DNA from: JAGWRA01 sp963711505
GTDB lineage: Bacteria; Acidobacteriota; Vicinamibacteria; Vicinamibacterales; CAVVIG01
DNA: 64,000 nt
Reading direction: 5' to 3'
Assembly: GCA_963711505.1 (NCBI GenBank)
Contig: CAVQEJ010000005.1
Location: forward strand, 1 to 64,000
Positions 1-7,529 of this stretch are shown in pieces. The notes below the pieces were generated by a model, which saw nothing but the letters and a program-made list of their open reading frames with translations, was not told the DNA's origin and ran no database searches. Both the position numbers and the translations under genes were made by a program. Every line of letters starts with the position of its first letter. The first letter of the stretch is position 1.

Positions 1-418
1 GCTGATCGCCGGCCACATTGCCGAGCCCGCCCGAGTAGATGGGTAAGGCCTCGCTCAGCATGAACTCCATGCTGAAGTACGCGGCACAGGTGAGCGCCTC
101 GTCTGCATGAGTCCGCTGAAACCACGCGGGCGCCTCCGACGCGCGCCGCCGGGTCTGCACCAGGTCGTCAATGTGTTTGCGGACGACGGGATCGGATAGC
201 ACCTGCTCGATCCGGTCACGCGAGACCGTCTGCAGGACGGCCCATGGGCTGTGCGTGACCTCCCACAGCACGGGATCGAGCTGCCGCCACACGTCGTCGG
301 TGGCGTGATTCCACGACCAACGCATGTTCAGAGCCAGCTCGGCCAGGGCATCGAACCCGGCGATCTCCGTGGGGAGCAGATTGTAAAGAGGGTGGCCGGC
401 GCGGGTGGGTGTGCCCAT
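1..418 (-). CDS. glgP: Alpha-glucan (glycogen) phosphorylase, N-terminal part
   Basis: The first 139 codons of a GT35 alpha-glucan phosphorylase, which releases glucose-1-phosphate from glycogen-type polymers using pyridoxal phosphate in the cytosol. The rest lies beyond the left edge. Reading from ATG 418, the N-terminus has the DUF3417 type of leader segment found in the short bacterial and archaeal class (NMRWSWN, then WRQLDPVLWE). The last visible residues contain EALPIYSGGLG, a very conserved phosphorylase motif, preceded by YFSMEF. The start lies 25 bases after the stop of the upstream permease gene, so the two are probably co-transcribed. No PLP-site residues are in view because of the truncation. 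Confidence 0.9.
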   Translation of the reverse strand, partial: MGTPTRAGHPLYNLLPTEIAGFDALAELALNMRWSWNHATDDVWRQLDPVLWEVTHSPWAVLQTVSRDRIEQVLSDPVVRKHIDDLVQTRRRASEAPAWFQRTHADEALTCAAYFSMEFMLSEALPIYSGGLGNVAGDQ

Positions 419-443
419 GATTCCCCTGCGATGCGAGCGAGCG

Positions 444-1598
444 TCAGTCGTCCGGCACGTGGGCCGCGGCGGGCGGCCGCGTCAGGCCCGCACGGTCGGT
501 CCTGCGCCATTCCAGCCAGTGGCGGAGCACGACCGAGGCGATCGCCACGGCGGGCACCGCCAGGAACACCCCCGCGACACCGGCCAGCTCGGCGCCCATC
601 AGGACCGCGAGGATCACCACCAGCGGATGCAGTTGAACGCTGCGGCGGATGAGGCGCGGGTAGATCACGTAGTCTTCAGCCAGCCGCAGCACCATCAGGA
701 ACCCCAGCGTCCACAGCACCAGGATCGGGGCGTGGAGCGCGGCGACGATCGAGGCGACCACGGCGAGCAGCAGCGGCCCGACGAGCGGAATGAATTCCAG
801 GGCACCCGCCAGCACGCCGAGCAGCACCGAATAGGGAACCCGCAGCACGGCGAACCCGAGCCCGCACAGCGTGCCGACCAGGACGCAGGCCAGGAGCTGC
901 GCGCGGATGTACGCCGCCAGCGTGGCGTTCAAGTCCTCCAGCAAGCGAGCACCGCGCAGCCGGATGGGGAACGGCAGCGCGCCGATCGTCATCCGCCGGA
1001 CGTCCGCGGCGTCCTTGAGGAAGAAGAACGCCAGAATCGGCACCAGGACCAGCCAGGGCAGGTTCGGCAGCGCGCGCACGAGCCGCATGAACGATTCGCG
1101 GGTCGACTCCAGGGCGGCCTCCCCACCCGCGCGGACGGCCTGGTCGATGCTCTGCCGCACTTCAGCCGGGAGGCGCAGCCCCTGGTAATACCCGGACCAG
1201 CCCTGCTCCCACGTGACGATCGACTGCGCATACGCCGGGGCGCTCGCGACCATGTCGTTGACCTGCCGGGTCGCGCTCGGCAGCAGGAGCGCGGCGCCGA
1301 CCGAGAGGCCACAGGCCAGGAGCACGTACACGAGGACGATGGCCGCGGCCCGCGGCAGATGACGCCGCCGCCCCGCGATCCGGATCGAGCGCTCGCCCAG
1401 CTGCACGAGCGGGGCAATCACGTACGCGAACAGGGCCGCGAGCATCAGCACGAGGACCACGGACGCCAGTCTGGACAGCGCCCACAAGCCGGAAGCGACC
1501 GCGACGATGATCAGCAGAACCTGCAGGACGACACGGGTCAGCGACGGCGGCGCCGTCGCGCGTCCGGCGGGCAACAGGGGATCGCCTGCGTCAGTCAT
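444..1598 (-). CDS. AI-2E family transporter (PerM/UPF0118)
   Basis: Polytopic inner-membrane protein of about 384 residues with the usual AI-2E/PerM layout: two or three N-terminal membrane helices, a soluble amphipathic stretch around residues 100-190, then four or five closely packed C-terminal helices (visible blocks such as LVLVPILAFFFLKD and LVVILAVLMGAELAGVAGVF). Some members export autoinducer-2 and others are Na+/H+ antiporters; the sequence does not say which applies here. An in-frame ATG farther upstream would add 36 Arg-rich residues, so the start was set at ATG 1598. That start overlaps the stop of the upstream secreted-protein gene by 8 bases, which suggests translational coupling. 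Confidence 0.85.
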   Translation of the reverse strand: MTDAGDPLLPAGRATAPPSLTRVVLQVLLIIVAVASGLWALSRLASVVLVLMLAALFAYVIAPLVQLGERSIRIAGRRRHLPRAAAIVLVYVLLACGLSVGAALLLPSATRQVNDMVASAPAYAQSIVTWEQGWSGYYQGLRLPAEVRQSIDQAVRAGGEAALESTRESFMRLVRALPNLPWLVLVPILAFFFLKDAADVRRMTIGALPFPIRLRGARLLEDLNATLAAYIRAQLLACVLVGTLCGLGFAVLRVPYSVLLGVLAGALEFIPLVGPLLLAVVASIVAALHAPILVLWTLGFLMVLRLAEDYVIYPRLIRRSVQLHPLVVILAVLMGAELAGVAGVFLAVPAVAIASVVLRHWLEWRRTDRAGLTRPPAAAHVPDD

Positions 1599-2118
1599 AG
1601 CCGAGCTGCCGGGCACGCCGCTGGTTCTCCTGCCACTGGCGGAAGTGGCCGGCCGACAATCGATAGCTCCAGTACGACGCCATCGCCGTCCGCTCGATCC
1701 AGCCAATCGCCCGGAGGAGCTTGCGGTGCCGCGGATAGCGCGGCACCAGCAGGCGTTCCACCACGCGCGTCGACGCGTTGTTGAGCACCGAGAGCTGGAG
1801 ATTCACGAGGGCGTCCTGGAAGATCTGACGGTTGCCCGCGCCGTAGCCAATGGCGGTGTCGTTGCCGCGGCCGCTGACGGTGAAGCGGGAATTCTGCTCG
1901 AGCAGTCCGTGCTGGAAGAAGGTCTGGGAGCTCTGCCAGTCGAGACGCGTCGCCGTCCACGCCACGAGCGCCGGCGCGTACGTCGTCGGATCGAGCACCA
2001 CGTTCCTGATCACATCGGGGACAAAGCCCGGACGGTCCCGCGCGGCCGGATCCTGCGCCCACAGCAGCGAGGGCTGCAGCACGATTAGCGCGATCACGAT
2101 CACGCGGGACAGGCCCAT
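1591..2118 (-). CDS. Secreted protein of unknown function
   Basis: 175-residue protein with a clear signal peptide: hydrophobic core IVIALIVLQPSLLW followed by AQD, so cleavage is likely after residue 22. The mature part is mixed alpha/beta with many aromatic residues (TATRLDWQSSQTFFQ, AMASYWSYRLSAGHFRQW). I do not recognise a family. It precedes the AI-2E permease and overlaps its start, so it is the first or second gene of a minus-strand operon that continues into glgP. A periplasmic location is inferred from the signal peptide only. Confidence 0.7.
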   Translation of the reverse strand: MGLSRVIVIALIVLQPSLLWAQDPAARDRPGFVPDVIRNVVLDPTTYAPALVAWTATRLDWQSSQTFFQHGLLEQNSRFTVSGRGNDTAIGYGAGNRQIFQDALVNLQLSVLNNASTRVVERLLVPRYPRHRKLLRAIGWIERTAMASYWSYRLSAGHFRQWQENQRRARQLGYD

Positions 2119-2181
2119 GGCTTCACTCCCCGGGCACGGCCGGCAACGGTCCTCGCGGACGCCACGCGGCCCCCACGATGC

Positions 2182-2337
2182 CTACCCGCCGAGCGGATTG
2201 CGGCCCTGAATGACCCGAAGCAGCACGACGACAATCGCGATCACCAGCAGGAGGTGGATCAATCCCCCGAACGTATAGGCGGTGACGACGCCGAGCAGCC
2301 ACAGAACGAGCAGGACGACGACCAGTGTTGACAGCAT
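2182..2337 (-). CDS. Small membrane protein, lmo0937/DUF5670-like
   Basis: 51-residue protein made almost wholly of two membrane segments. It begins MLSTLVVVLLVLWLLGVV and ends in the short polar tail QGRNPLGG. This is the pattern of the lmo0937/DUF5670 mini-proteins that are common in stress-response regions (family known, function unknown). ATG 2337 is the only sensible start. A perfect TGTTC-N6-GAACA palindrome is centred about 60 bases upstream, inside the 3' end of the DksA-like gene, so this gene may belong to the Crp-type regulon proposed for the region. Confidence 0.75.
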   Translation of the reverse strand: MLSTLVVVLLVLWLLGVVTAYTFGGLIHLLLVIAIVVVLLRVIQGRNPLGG

Positions 2338-2355
2338 GACAGTGTGCCTCCGACT

Positions 2356-2856
2356 TCACTGAGAGTACCGTCCCGTCATCGTCGCCGTCTGTTCTGTCCG
2401 GAACACCTCCGGCGTCCGGCCGGGCGCCGACGGCGACGCCGCAGCCGTGCCGGAGATGGGCACAAGACCCTCGCGCTCCCGGACGACATGCTGCGCGCGT
2501 CGTTGCTCCTGCTCGCGCGTCTCTTCGCACTTGTGACAGCGCACCGCGAACGGCAGGGCCCGCAGTCGTCGCTCGGCGATGTCCGTGCCGCACGTGACGC
2601 AGGCCCCGTACTGGCCCGCGTCCAGCCGGGCCAGAGCCTCCTCGATCCGGGCCAGCGTCTCTCCTCTCATCTGGAGGAGCGCGAGTTCGAGATCCCGCTG
2701 GTTCTCGCCGTCGGACACTTCCATCTCATCCCGCCCGTCCGTCGGCCGGTCGGTGCGCCGCTCGCGGAGACTCTTCTGGACCCCGTCCTGCATCGCGCAC
2801 CGACGTTCATCCAGCATCTGCTTCAAATCGGCGTTCCGCACGGTCATGTCGCTCAT
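2356..2856 (-). CDS. DksA/TraR-family C4 zinc-finger regulator
   Basis: 166-residue protein with a long N-terminal helical region (residues 10-80, rich in Glu, Arg and Gln) followed by a four-cysteine zinc finger: CVTC, then 17 residues, then CHKC. This is the DksA/TraR layout. Such proteins enter the RNA polymerase secondary channel and tune transcription under starvation or stress. ATG 2856 was chosen because AGGAG lies 8 bases upstream; a longer reading would add nine residues. The C-terminal tail is longer than usual and low in conservation. The gene is divergent from Crp paralogue 1, and its 3' end carries the palindrome at 2390-2405. Confidence 0.85.
   Translation of the reverse strand: MSDMTVRNADLKQMLDERRCAMQDGVQKSLRERRTDRPTDGRDEMEVSDGENQRDLELALLQMRGETLARIEEALARLDAGQYGACVTCGTDIAERRLRALPFAVRCHKCEETREQEQRRAQHVVREREGLVPISGTAAASPSAPGRTPEVFRTEQTATMTGRYSQ
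2390..2405. promoter_or_regulatory. Perfect TGTTC-N6-GAACA palindrome (site A)
   Basis: TGTTC TGTCCG GAACA, two perfect 5-bp arms around a 6-bp spacer. It is centred about 60 bases upstream of the ATG of the lmo0937-like gene at 2337, within the end of the DksA-like coding region. The size and symmetry fit a Crp/Fnr dimer site. Which of the three local Crp paralogues binds, if any, is inference. Confidence 0.6.
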
Positions 2857-2906
2857 GGTTGGTCTCCTGACCAGGGACAGCATGCGAGAAGAGGCGGGGT
2901 GATGTC

Positions 2907-2922
2907 TGTGCCGTTGTGGACA
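2907..2922. promoter_or_regulatory. Degenerate copy of the 16-bp palindrome (site B)
   Basis: TGTGC CGTTGT GGACA: the arms match each other at four of five positions, and the spacing equals that of the perfect sites. It lies in the space between the DksA-like gene and Crp paralogue 1, about 58 bases before the DksA-like start, the same offset as site A from its gene. Confidence 0.35.
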
Positions 2923-3135
2923 CCATCCGACCTCCCGACCTCGAATCCCGGCAACTCGTTACAATGCAGGCACTTCGCTCACGGCCAAGGCCTGATCGTT
3001 CCCAGTGGAAACACCTCGACATCGAAGCCCGAGCCACCTACAATCGTGGGTGAAAACCTTTCAAACCTCGCGCGGGACGGTCACGATCGTGTTCGGGCCG
3101 AGCCGGCAGGCAGCGCGTTCCACGGGGAGGATCCA

Positions 3136-3810
3136 CTGGCGACACGCAAACGGGCCTCGGCGGCACCGAAGGCGCAGCCCGATTTCGACCCCGAGGCGTA
3201 TCTCAAGTCGGTCGGCGTGGGACGAACGGTTGCCGAGTATCGGCGGGATGCGGTGGTCTTCTCGCAGGGGGACCCGGCCAACGACGTCAGGTACATCCAG
3301 AAGGGAACGATCAAGCTCTCGGTGCTGTCACGGATCGGCAAGGAAGCCGTCGTGGCGCTGCTGGGCGTCGGTGACTTCTTCGGTGAGGGCGCGCTGACCG
3401 GCCAATTGGTGCGCATGATGACCGCGACCGCGATGTCGGCGAGCAGCGTCCTGGTCATCGAGAAGGAGACGATGGTCCACCTGCTCCACGAGGAGTCCGG
3501 CTTCTCCGATCGCTTCATCTCCTACATGCTCACGCGGAACCTGCGGGTCGAAGCGGACCTCATCGACCAGCTCTTCAACTCCAGCGAGAAGCGGCTCGCC
3601 CGCACGCTGCTGCTGCTGGCGCGCTACGGCCAGGCGAGTCCCGATCGGAAGCTGCCCAAGATCTCCCAGGAATTGCTCGCGGAAATGGTCGGCACGACCC
3701 GCTCGCGCGTGAACTTCTTCATGAACAAGTTCAAGAAGCTCGGCTTCATCGAGTACAACGGCGGCCTCAAGGTCAACAGCTCCCTGCTCAGCGTCGTCCT
3801 GCACGACTGA
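3136..3810 (+). CDS. Crp/Fnr-family transcription regulator (paralogue 1)
   Basis: About 224 residues. An N-terminal cyclic-nucleotide-binding-type beta-roll (VVFSQGDPANDVRYIQKG, then GVGDFFGEGAL) leads into a long dimer helix and a winged helix-turn-helix (ISQELLAEMVGTTRSRVNFF). The end, SSLLSVVLHD, is shared with paralogue 2 at 16654-17337. No Fnr-type N-terminal cysteine cluster is present, so an effector other than an Fe-S cluster is likely. The open frame extends far upstream without a convincing ATG. CTG 3136 has GGGGAGG five bases ahead and gives a length matching paralogue 2, so a CTG start is proposed. It is divergent from the DksA-like gene. Confidence 0.85.
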   Translation: MATRKRASAAPKAQPDFDPEAYLKSVGVGRTVAEYRRDAVVFSQGDPANDVRYIQKGTIKLSVLSRIGKEAVVALLGVGDFFGEGALTGQLVRMMTATAMSASSVLVIEKETMVHLLHEESGFSDRFISYMLTRNLRVEADLIDQLFNSSEKRLARTLLLLARYGQASPDRKLPKISQELLAEMVGTTRSRVNFFMNKFKKLGFIEYNGGLKVNSSLLSVVLHD

Positions 3811-3874
3811 CCCTCCCGGGCTCAATACCATCCGCCACCGGCGACGTGGTGCGCGCTGGCGCGCGTCAGGTCAC

Positions 3875-3894
3875 GGTGTGTCATTGAGCACACC
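3875..3894. promoter_or_regulatory. GGTGTG-N8-CACACC inverted repeat
   Basis: Perfect 6-bp arms around an 8-bp spacer. The central 16 bases (TGTGT-N6-GCACA) look like a divergent form of the TGTTC-N6-GAACA sites. It lies between Crp paralogue 1 and the coiled-coil gene, about 105 bases before the latter's ATG. Confidence 0.35.
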
Positions 3895-3989
3895 ACCCCG
3901 CGTACCCGTCTGGTACGCTGGATGAGCGCGGAGCGGCGTCGAGCCCCTCGACTCGCCGGCACCCGCGCGGCTGTCGAAAGGATGTTTCC

Positions 3990-4427
3990 ATGCCGGAGGA
4001 CCAGACTCTCCCGGAGCCGGATCGCCAGCAGCAGGATCTGCGGGAGCAGTCGGAGAACGACCGGCCGGACGCCGCGCACGACCGCGAACTCGCCGAGCAA
4101 CAGCGGATCGCCGCCGAGTCGACCAGGAACGAGGCGGAACGGTTCAGGCAGCTCGCGGAGGACGCGCGGGCGCTTCGCGACCGGCATCGCGAAGCGCTCG
4201 AGAGCGTGCGGCAGGAGCGGGAGCAGCTGCGGGAAGTCGGCGAAGAGGCGCGGATCGCCGCCGAAGAGGCGCGCGCCGCGGCCGAGGCGGCTCGTCACGC
4301 GGCGATCGATGCCGTGCGAGCCACCGCCGACACGCTGCAGACGACGCTCGAGCAGATGAAGGCCATCGAGGAGCTGCGCCAGACCCTCCGCGACATACGC
4401 AACCTGCCCAAGCTCGATTCCAACTGA
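3990..4427 (+). CDS. Small coiled-coil protein of unknown function
   Basis: 145 residues, soluble, almost wholly charged and helical. From about residue 30 to 135 it is a continuous heptad-like run rich in Glu, Arg, Ala and Gln (EARIAAEEARAAAEAARHAA is typical), so a parallel coiled coil is expected. There is no signal peptide or membrane segment. ATG 3990 follows a weak AAAGGA ribosome site. No family was recognised; low-complexity matches to tail-fibre or TolA-like helices would be misleading. An inverted repeat lies in its upstream region. Confidence 0.65.
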   Translation: MPEDQTLPEPDRQQQDLREQSENDRPDAAHDRELAEQQRIAAESTRNEAERFRQLAEDARALRDRHREALESVRQEREQLREVGEEARIAAEEARAAAEAARHAAIDAVRATADTLQTTLEQMKAIEELRQTLRDIRNLPKLDSN

Positions 4428-4450
4428 TCACTCGCCGGGCCCGCCAGCGC

Positions 4451-5683
4451 TCAGTTCGTCAGCCGCCTGCGGCGGATGGCGAAGAGCCCGGACAGCAACA
4501 GGAACGCGGCCAGCACGATCAGCGCCCACTCCGGAAGGGTGGGAACTGCGGTTATGCTCGAGCTGATGACCAGGGTCGCAATCGCCGACACGGTGTTGTT
4601 GCCCTTATCGGTCGTGAGTGCGCCAGTCGCCACCGTGTTCGTGTAGGTGCCCGCCGTCGACGACGTCACGTTCACGATCACTTTGCAGGTGCCGGGGGAC
4701 CCGCCTGGGATGGTACTCCCCGAGGACAACGTGACGGACGTGCCACCGGCGGTGGCCGTCACCACGCCCCCGCCGCAGGTCGTGCTGGCATTCGGGCTCG
4801 AGGCCACGACCAGCCCGGACGGCAGCGTGTCGACGAGTGCGCTCGAGAGCGTCGCGGCCGACGCGTTGTTGTTCGTCAGGATCGCCGTCAGCGTCGAGAC
4901 CCCGTTCAGGCCGTTGGCATTGGGGTCGAACGACTTGGTGATCCCCACGTTGCCAGGCGGCGGCACCGCGGCACAATACGCGGCGGTCACGCCGTTGTTG
5001 CCGGCCATCGTCACGGCGCCAGCGGTCTTGGACAGCAGTCGGCCCGCGAGGTTGGCATTGGGCCCCAGGCTGTTGGTCCCCGTGGCCGCAATGACGTTCC
5101 CCGAGAAGGTCGTGCCGCCGAGGGTGGCGGAGCTGCCCACCTGCCACCAGATGTGGCAGGCCTCTGCCCCCCCCGAGAGAAGGACGTTGGACGTGGAGAT
5201 GGTCGTCAGAGAGCTCGACACCCGGAAGATATAGGTCCCGCTGCCCGACAGGTAGAGCGTCCCCCCGCTCGCCAGGTTCGCCGCCCCCAGACTGTACGTG
5301 CCAGGTCCGAGATGCTGTCCCGCCAGCTGGTCGGCAATCGTGGTGGCGGTTCCGCCGTCCGTGGACAGTGACGTGAACAGCGCCGTGACGGCCGATTGAG
5401 CCGATTGTGAAGCGGCGTCATTCGCCGGCGAGTTGTGGAGGGTGAACGAGCCGGTCACATTCCCTCCAAGGGCCGGTGGGAACCCGGTGATGGAGGTGCC
5501 CGGGGAGACGCCCACGTCTCCGGCGATCTGGGACACGGACGACCCGACCGAGGCGGTCACCGCCGAGCCGCCGAGGATCGCAAAGTCCTTGGCGGCGCCC
5601 AGCGATTGACCGGACACGACCGAGGGGCCGCACAGGAGCGCCACGAATGCCATTCCTGCCGCAAGACGTGAGTGAGTTCGCAT
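4451..5683 (-). CDS. Ice-binding-like (DUF3494) surface protein with IPTL-type sorting tail
   Basis: 410 residues. A signal peptide (AGMAFVALLCGPSVVSG) is followed by a DUF3494 ice-binding-like beta-solenoid at about 28-240 (AKDFAILGGSAVTASVGS, then LTTISTSNVLLSGG) and a DUF11-like repeat at about 245-370 (ITKSFDPNANGLNGVSTLTA). The C-terminus is a sorting signal: VPTLPEW, a hydrophobic helix, and an IRRRR stop-transfer cluster. This tripartite tail is the IPTL-CTERM variant of PEP-CTERM, which exosortases process. The protein is divergent from a gene encoding a double exosortase, so it is the likely local substrate. The DUF3494 fold is an adhesin or ice-binding scaffold; actual ice binding is not shown. 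Confidence 0.87.
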   Translation of the reverse strand: MRTHSRLAAGMAFVALLCGPSVVSGQSLGAAKDFAILGGSAVTASVGSSVSQIAGDVGVSPGTSITGFPPALGGNVTGSFTLHNSPANDAASQSAQSAVTALFTSLSTDGGTATTIADQLAGQHLGPGTYSLGAANLASGGTLYLSGSGTYIFRVSSSLTTISTSNVLLSGGAEACHIWWQVGSSATLGGTTFSGNVIAATGTNSLGPNANLAGRLLSKTAGAVTMAGNNGVTAAYCAAVPPPGNVGITKSFDPNANGLNGVSTLTAILTNNNASAATLSSALVDTLPSGLVVASSPNASTTCGGGVVTATAGGTSVTLSSGSTIPGGSPGTCKVIVNVTSSTAGTYTNTVATGALTTDKGNNTVSAIATLVISSSITAVPTLPEWALIVLAAFLLLSGLFAIRRRRLTN

Positions 5684-5755
5684 CGTAACTTCTCCCTTGG
5701 CTCCTCTTCGCGCCAGAACCAGGACGAACTATACGTGCCCACCACGAACAGGCAA

Positions 5756-5771
5756 TGTTCACTATTGAACA
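5756..5771. promoter_or_regulatory. Perfect TGTTC-N6-GAACA palindrome (site C)
   Basis: TGTTC ACTATT GAACA, with the symmetry extending one base inward on each side (TGTTCA/TGAACA). It sits between the divergent sorting-tail protein (start 5683) and speD (start 5812), so it could control both. It is the best-formed copy of the repeated motif. Confidence 0.65.
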
Positions 5772-5811
5772 CCCCTCGGATCTTCGTTGCAGTAACGTCC
5801 TTCCGGTGCGA

Positions 5812-6195
5812 ATGGTTCTCCACGAGCAGCCCGTCCTCTACTCGGTCGACCTCAAGGGGTGTGCCGCCATACCTGGCCTGGCCCCCGAGTCCGTCACCGC
5901 CACCTTTATCGCTGCCCTGGAGAGCGCGGGTGCGACGGTCGTCCAGACCGTGTCGCACGACTTCCCGGGCGCGGGCCTGACGTGCGTCCTGATCCTGGCC
6001 GAGTCGCACGCGGTCCTTCACACCTGGCCCGAGACCGGCACCGTGAACATCGACATCTTCTCGTGCTCGGCCAGGCTGAAGAGTCTGGCGGCGATCGTCG
6101 AGCTCGGTCGGGCGTTCGGCGCCGCCGACGTGTCGGTGCAGGAGGTGCCCCGTGCTGACGGCCACGGCGCGCAACGGCCCGACGGACGCCGCTAG
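5812..6195 (+). CDS. speD: S-adenosylmethionine decarboxylase proenzyme
   Basis: 127-residue bacterial class 1b AdoMet decarboxylase, which makes decarboxylated AdoMet for spermidine synthesis through a pyruvoyl group formed by self-cleavage. The self-cleavage serine is in AESHAVLHTWPE (Ser65), with His70 and Cys85 (NIDIFSC). These spacings equal those of the Thermotoga enzyme (63/68/83). ATG 5812 was preferred over ATG 5755, which would add 19 atypical residues and overlap the palindrome at 5756-5771. The 3' end overlaps the exosortase gene by 44 bases. No speE is visible, so its role next to an exosortase is open. Its normal role is polyamine synthesis. Confidence 0.9.
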   Translation: MVLHEQPVLYSVDLKGCAAIPGLAPESVTATFIAALESAGATVVQTVSHDFPGAGLTCVLILAESHAVLHTWPETGTVNIDIFSCSARLKSLAAIVELGRAFGAADVSVQEVPRADGHGAQRPDGRR

Positions 6196-7519
6196 GTTCG
6201 TGCTGCGAGCCGTGGCCTGGAGCCTCGGCATCTTCGGCCTGCTCCGGCTGACCTGGATCGCGGCGCACGTCGTGCTGCCCTTCACGCGCCTGCAGGCGGG
6301 GCTGGCCGTGGGACTGCTCGGCGCGCCGACCGCGCCCGTCGAGGCCACCCTGGCGTGCAGCGGAGCCGACGCCCTGGCCCTGTGCCTCGGAGCCGTTCTC
6401 GCCTACCCGGTGAGGTGGCGCGCGCGCCTGATCGCCGCCGGCGGCGGCGCGGCCCTGATCCTCGGCCTCAACACGCTGCGGATCGGCACCCTGGGATGGG
6501 TGGCCGCGTCGCCGGCGTGGTTCAACACCCTCCACGTCTACGTCTGGCCGGCGCTCCTCACCGTCGCGATCGCCGGCTATGTGTTCGCGTGGATGCACCT
6601 CGCGGATCGGCGGGACACGCGGGAGGCACGCGCGGCCACACCTCGTGAGCGGCTGCTCACCAGGCTTCCGCAACCGTCGCGACGATTCGTCCTCTTCACG
6701 GTCGTCTTTCTGGTCGTGTTCTCGGCCGCCTCGCCGTTCTATCTTCAGAGCCCCACCGTCCTCGCGGTGGCCGGTTTCGTCGCCCGCGCGGCCGCGGTGT
6801 TGCTCGGCCTCCTCGGGGTCACCGCCCACGCCGTGGACAGTCTGCTGTGGACGCAGCGCGGCGGCTTCCTCGTCACGCAGGAGTGCCTGTCCACGCCGCT
6901 GATCCCGGTCTATCTGGCGGCCGTCTGTGCCTACGCGCCCACCTGGCGACGGCTGATCGTCGGCCTGCTCGCCACCCTGCCGCTCTTCATCGCCCTGGGC
7001 ATCGTGCGGCTCATGGTGGTGGCGCTGCCGGAGGCCATCGTCGCCTCCCCGTCATTCATGGTCCACGCCTTCTTTCAACTGCTGCTCGGCGCGGTCCTCG
7101 TCTTCCTCGCCGCGCGGTGGCGCCACCGCGGCAGACTGGCGATCGGCCACGCGCTGGTCGGCGTCATCGTCGGCGTGGCGTTCATCCACTTCCTCGGCCC
7201 GTTGTACACGGCCCTCGTCACCGGTCCAGTCGGCCCGCCGCTTCGCGACCCACAGGGCGCAATCGCCTTCCTGCCCGCGTTCCAGGTCGGCCTCTATCTC
7301 GCCTTCTCGGTCGCGGCCTTCGTCGCCGTCGGTTGGAAGCGCTTCCTGGCCGGACTCGTCGTCCTCGGGCTCACGCAGACGGCGGGCCTGCTGATGCTGC
7401 ACGCCCTCGCCAGCCACGCCAGCCACGCGGCGAGTGTGCCGGATGTTCGCGCCTGGGCGGTGGCGGGCCCGGTCCTGATCTTCGCCGCGGTGGTCCATGG
7501 TGCGCGGGCGGCTCGCTGA
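6152..7519 (+). CDS. Tandem double-domain exosortase/archaeosortase-like protein
   Basis: 455 residues with about a dozen membrane helices. The first half has the exosortase catalytic set: Cys69 (ACSGADALALCLG), Arg110 (LNTLRIG) and His128 (FNTLHVYVW). The second half repeats it: Cys245 (TQECLSTPLIPVYL), Arg286 (GIVRLMVV) and His305 (FMVHAFFQLL). The Cys-Arg spacing is 41 in both halves and the Arg-His spacing is 18 or 19. Exosortases are membrane transpeptidases that process PEP-CTERM-like tails at the outer face of the inner membrane. The gene overlaps speD and leads into a membrane-protein gene and a methyltransferase. The usual family length is one domain plus extras, so the internal duplication is unusual. 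Confidence 0.8.
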   Translation: MLTATARNGPTDAARFVLRAVAWSLGIFGLLRLTWIAAHVVLPFTRLQAGLAVGLLGAPTAPVEATLACSGADALALCLGAVLAYPVRWRARLIAAGGGAALILGLNTLRIGTLGWVAASPAWFNTLHVYVWPALLTVAIAGYVFAWMHLADRRDTREARAATPRERLLTRLPQPSRRFVLFTVVFLVVFSAASPFYLQSPTVLAVAGFVARAAAVLLGLLGVTAHAVDSLLWTQRGGFLVTQECLSTPLIPVYLAAVCAYAPTWRRLIVGLLATLPLFIALGIVRLMVVALPEAIVASPSFMVHAFFQLLLGAVLVFLAARWRHRGRLAIGHALVGVIVGVAFIHFLGPLYTALVTGPVGPPLRDPQGAIAFLPAFQVGLYLAFSVAAFVAVGWKRFLAGLVVLGLTQTAGLLMLHALASHASHAASVPDVRAWAVAGPVLIFAAVVHGARAAR

Positions 7520-7529
7520 AGTCGGCGCG

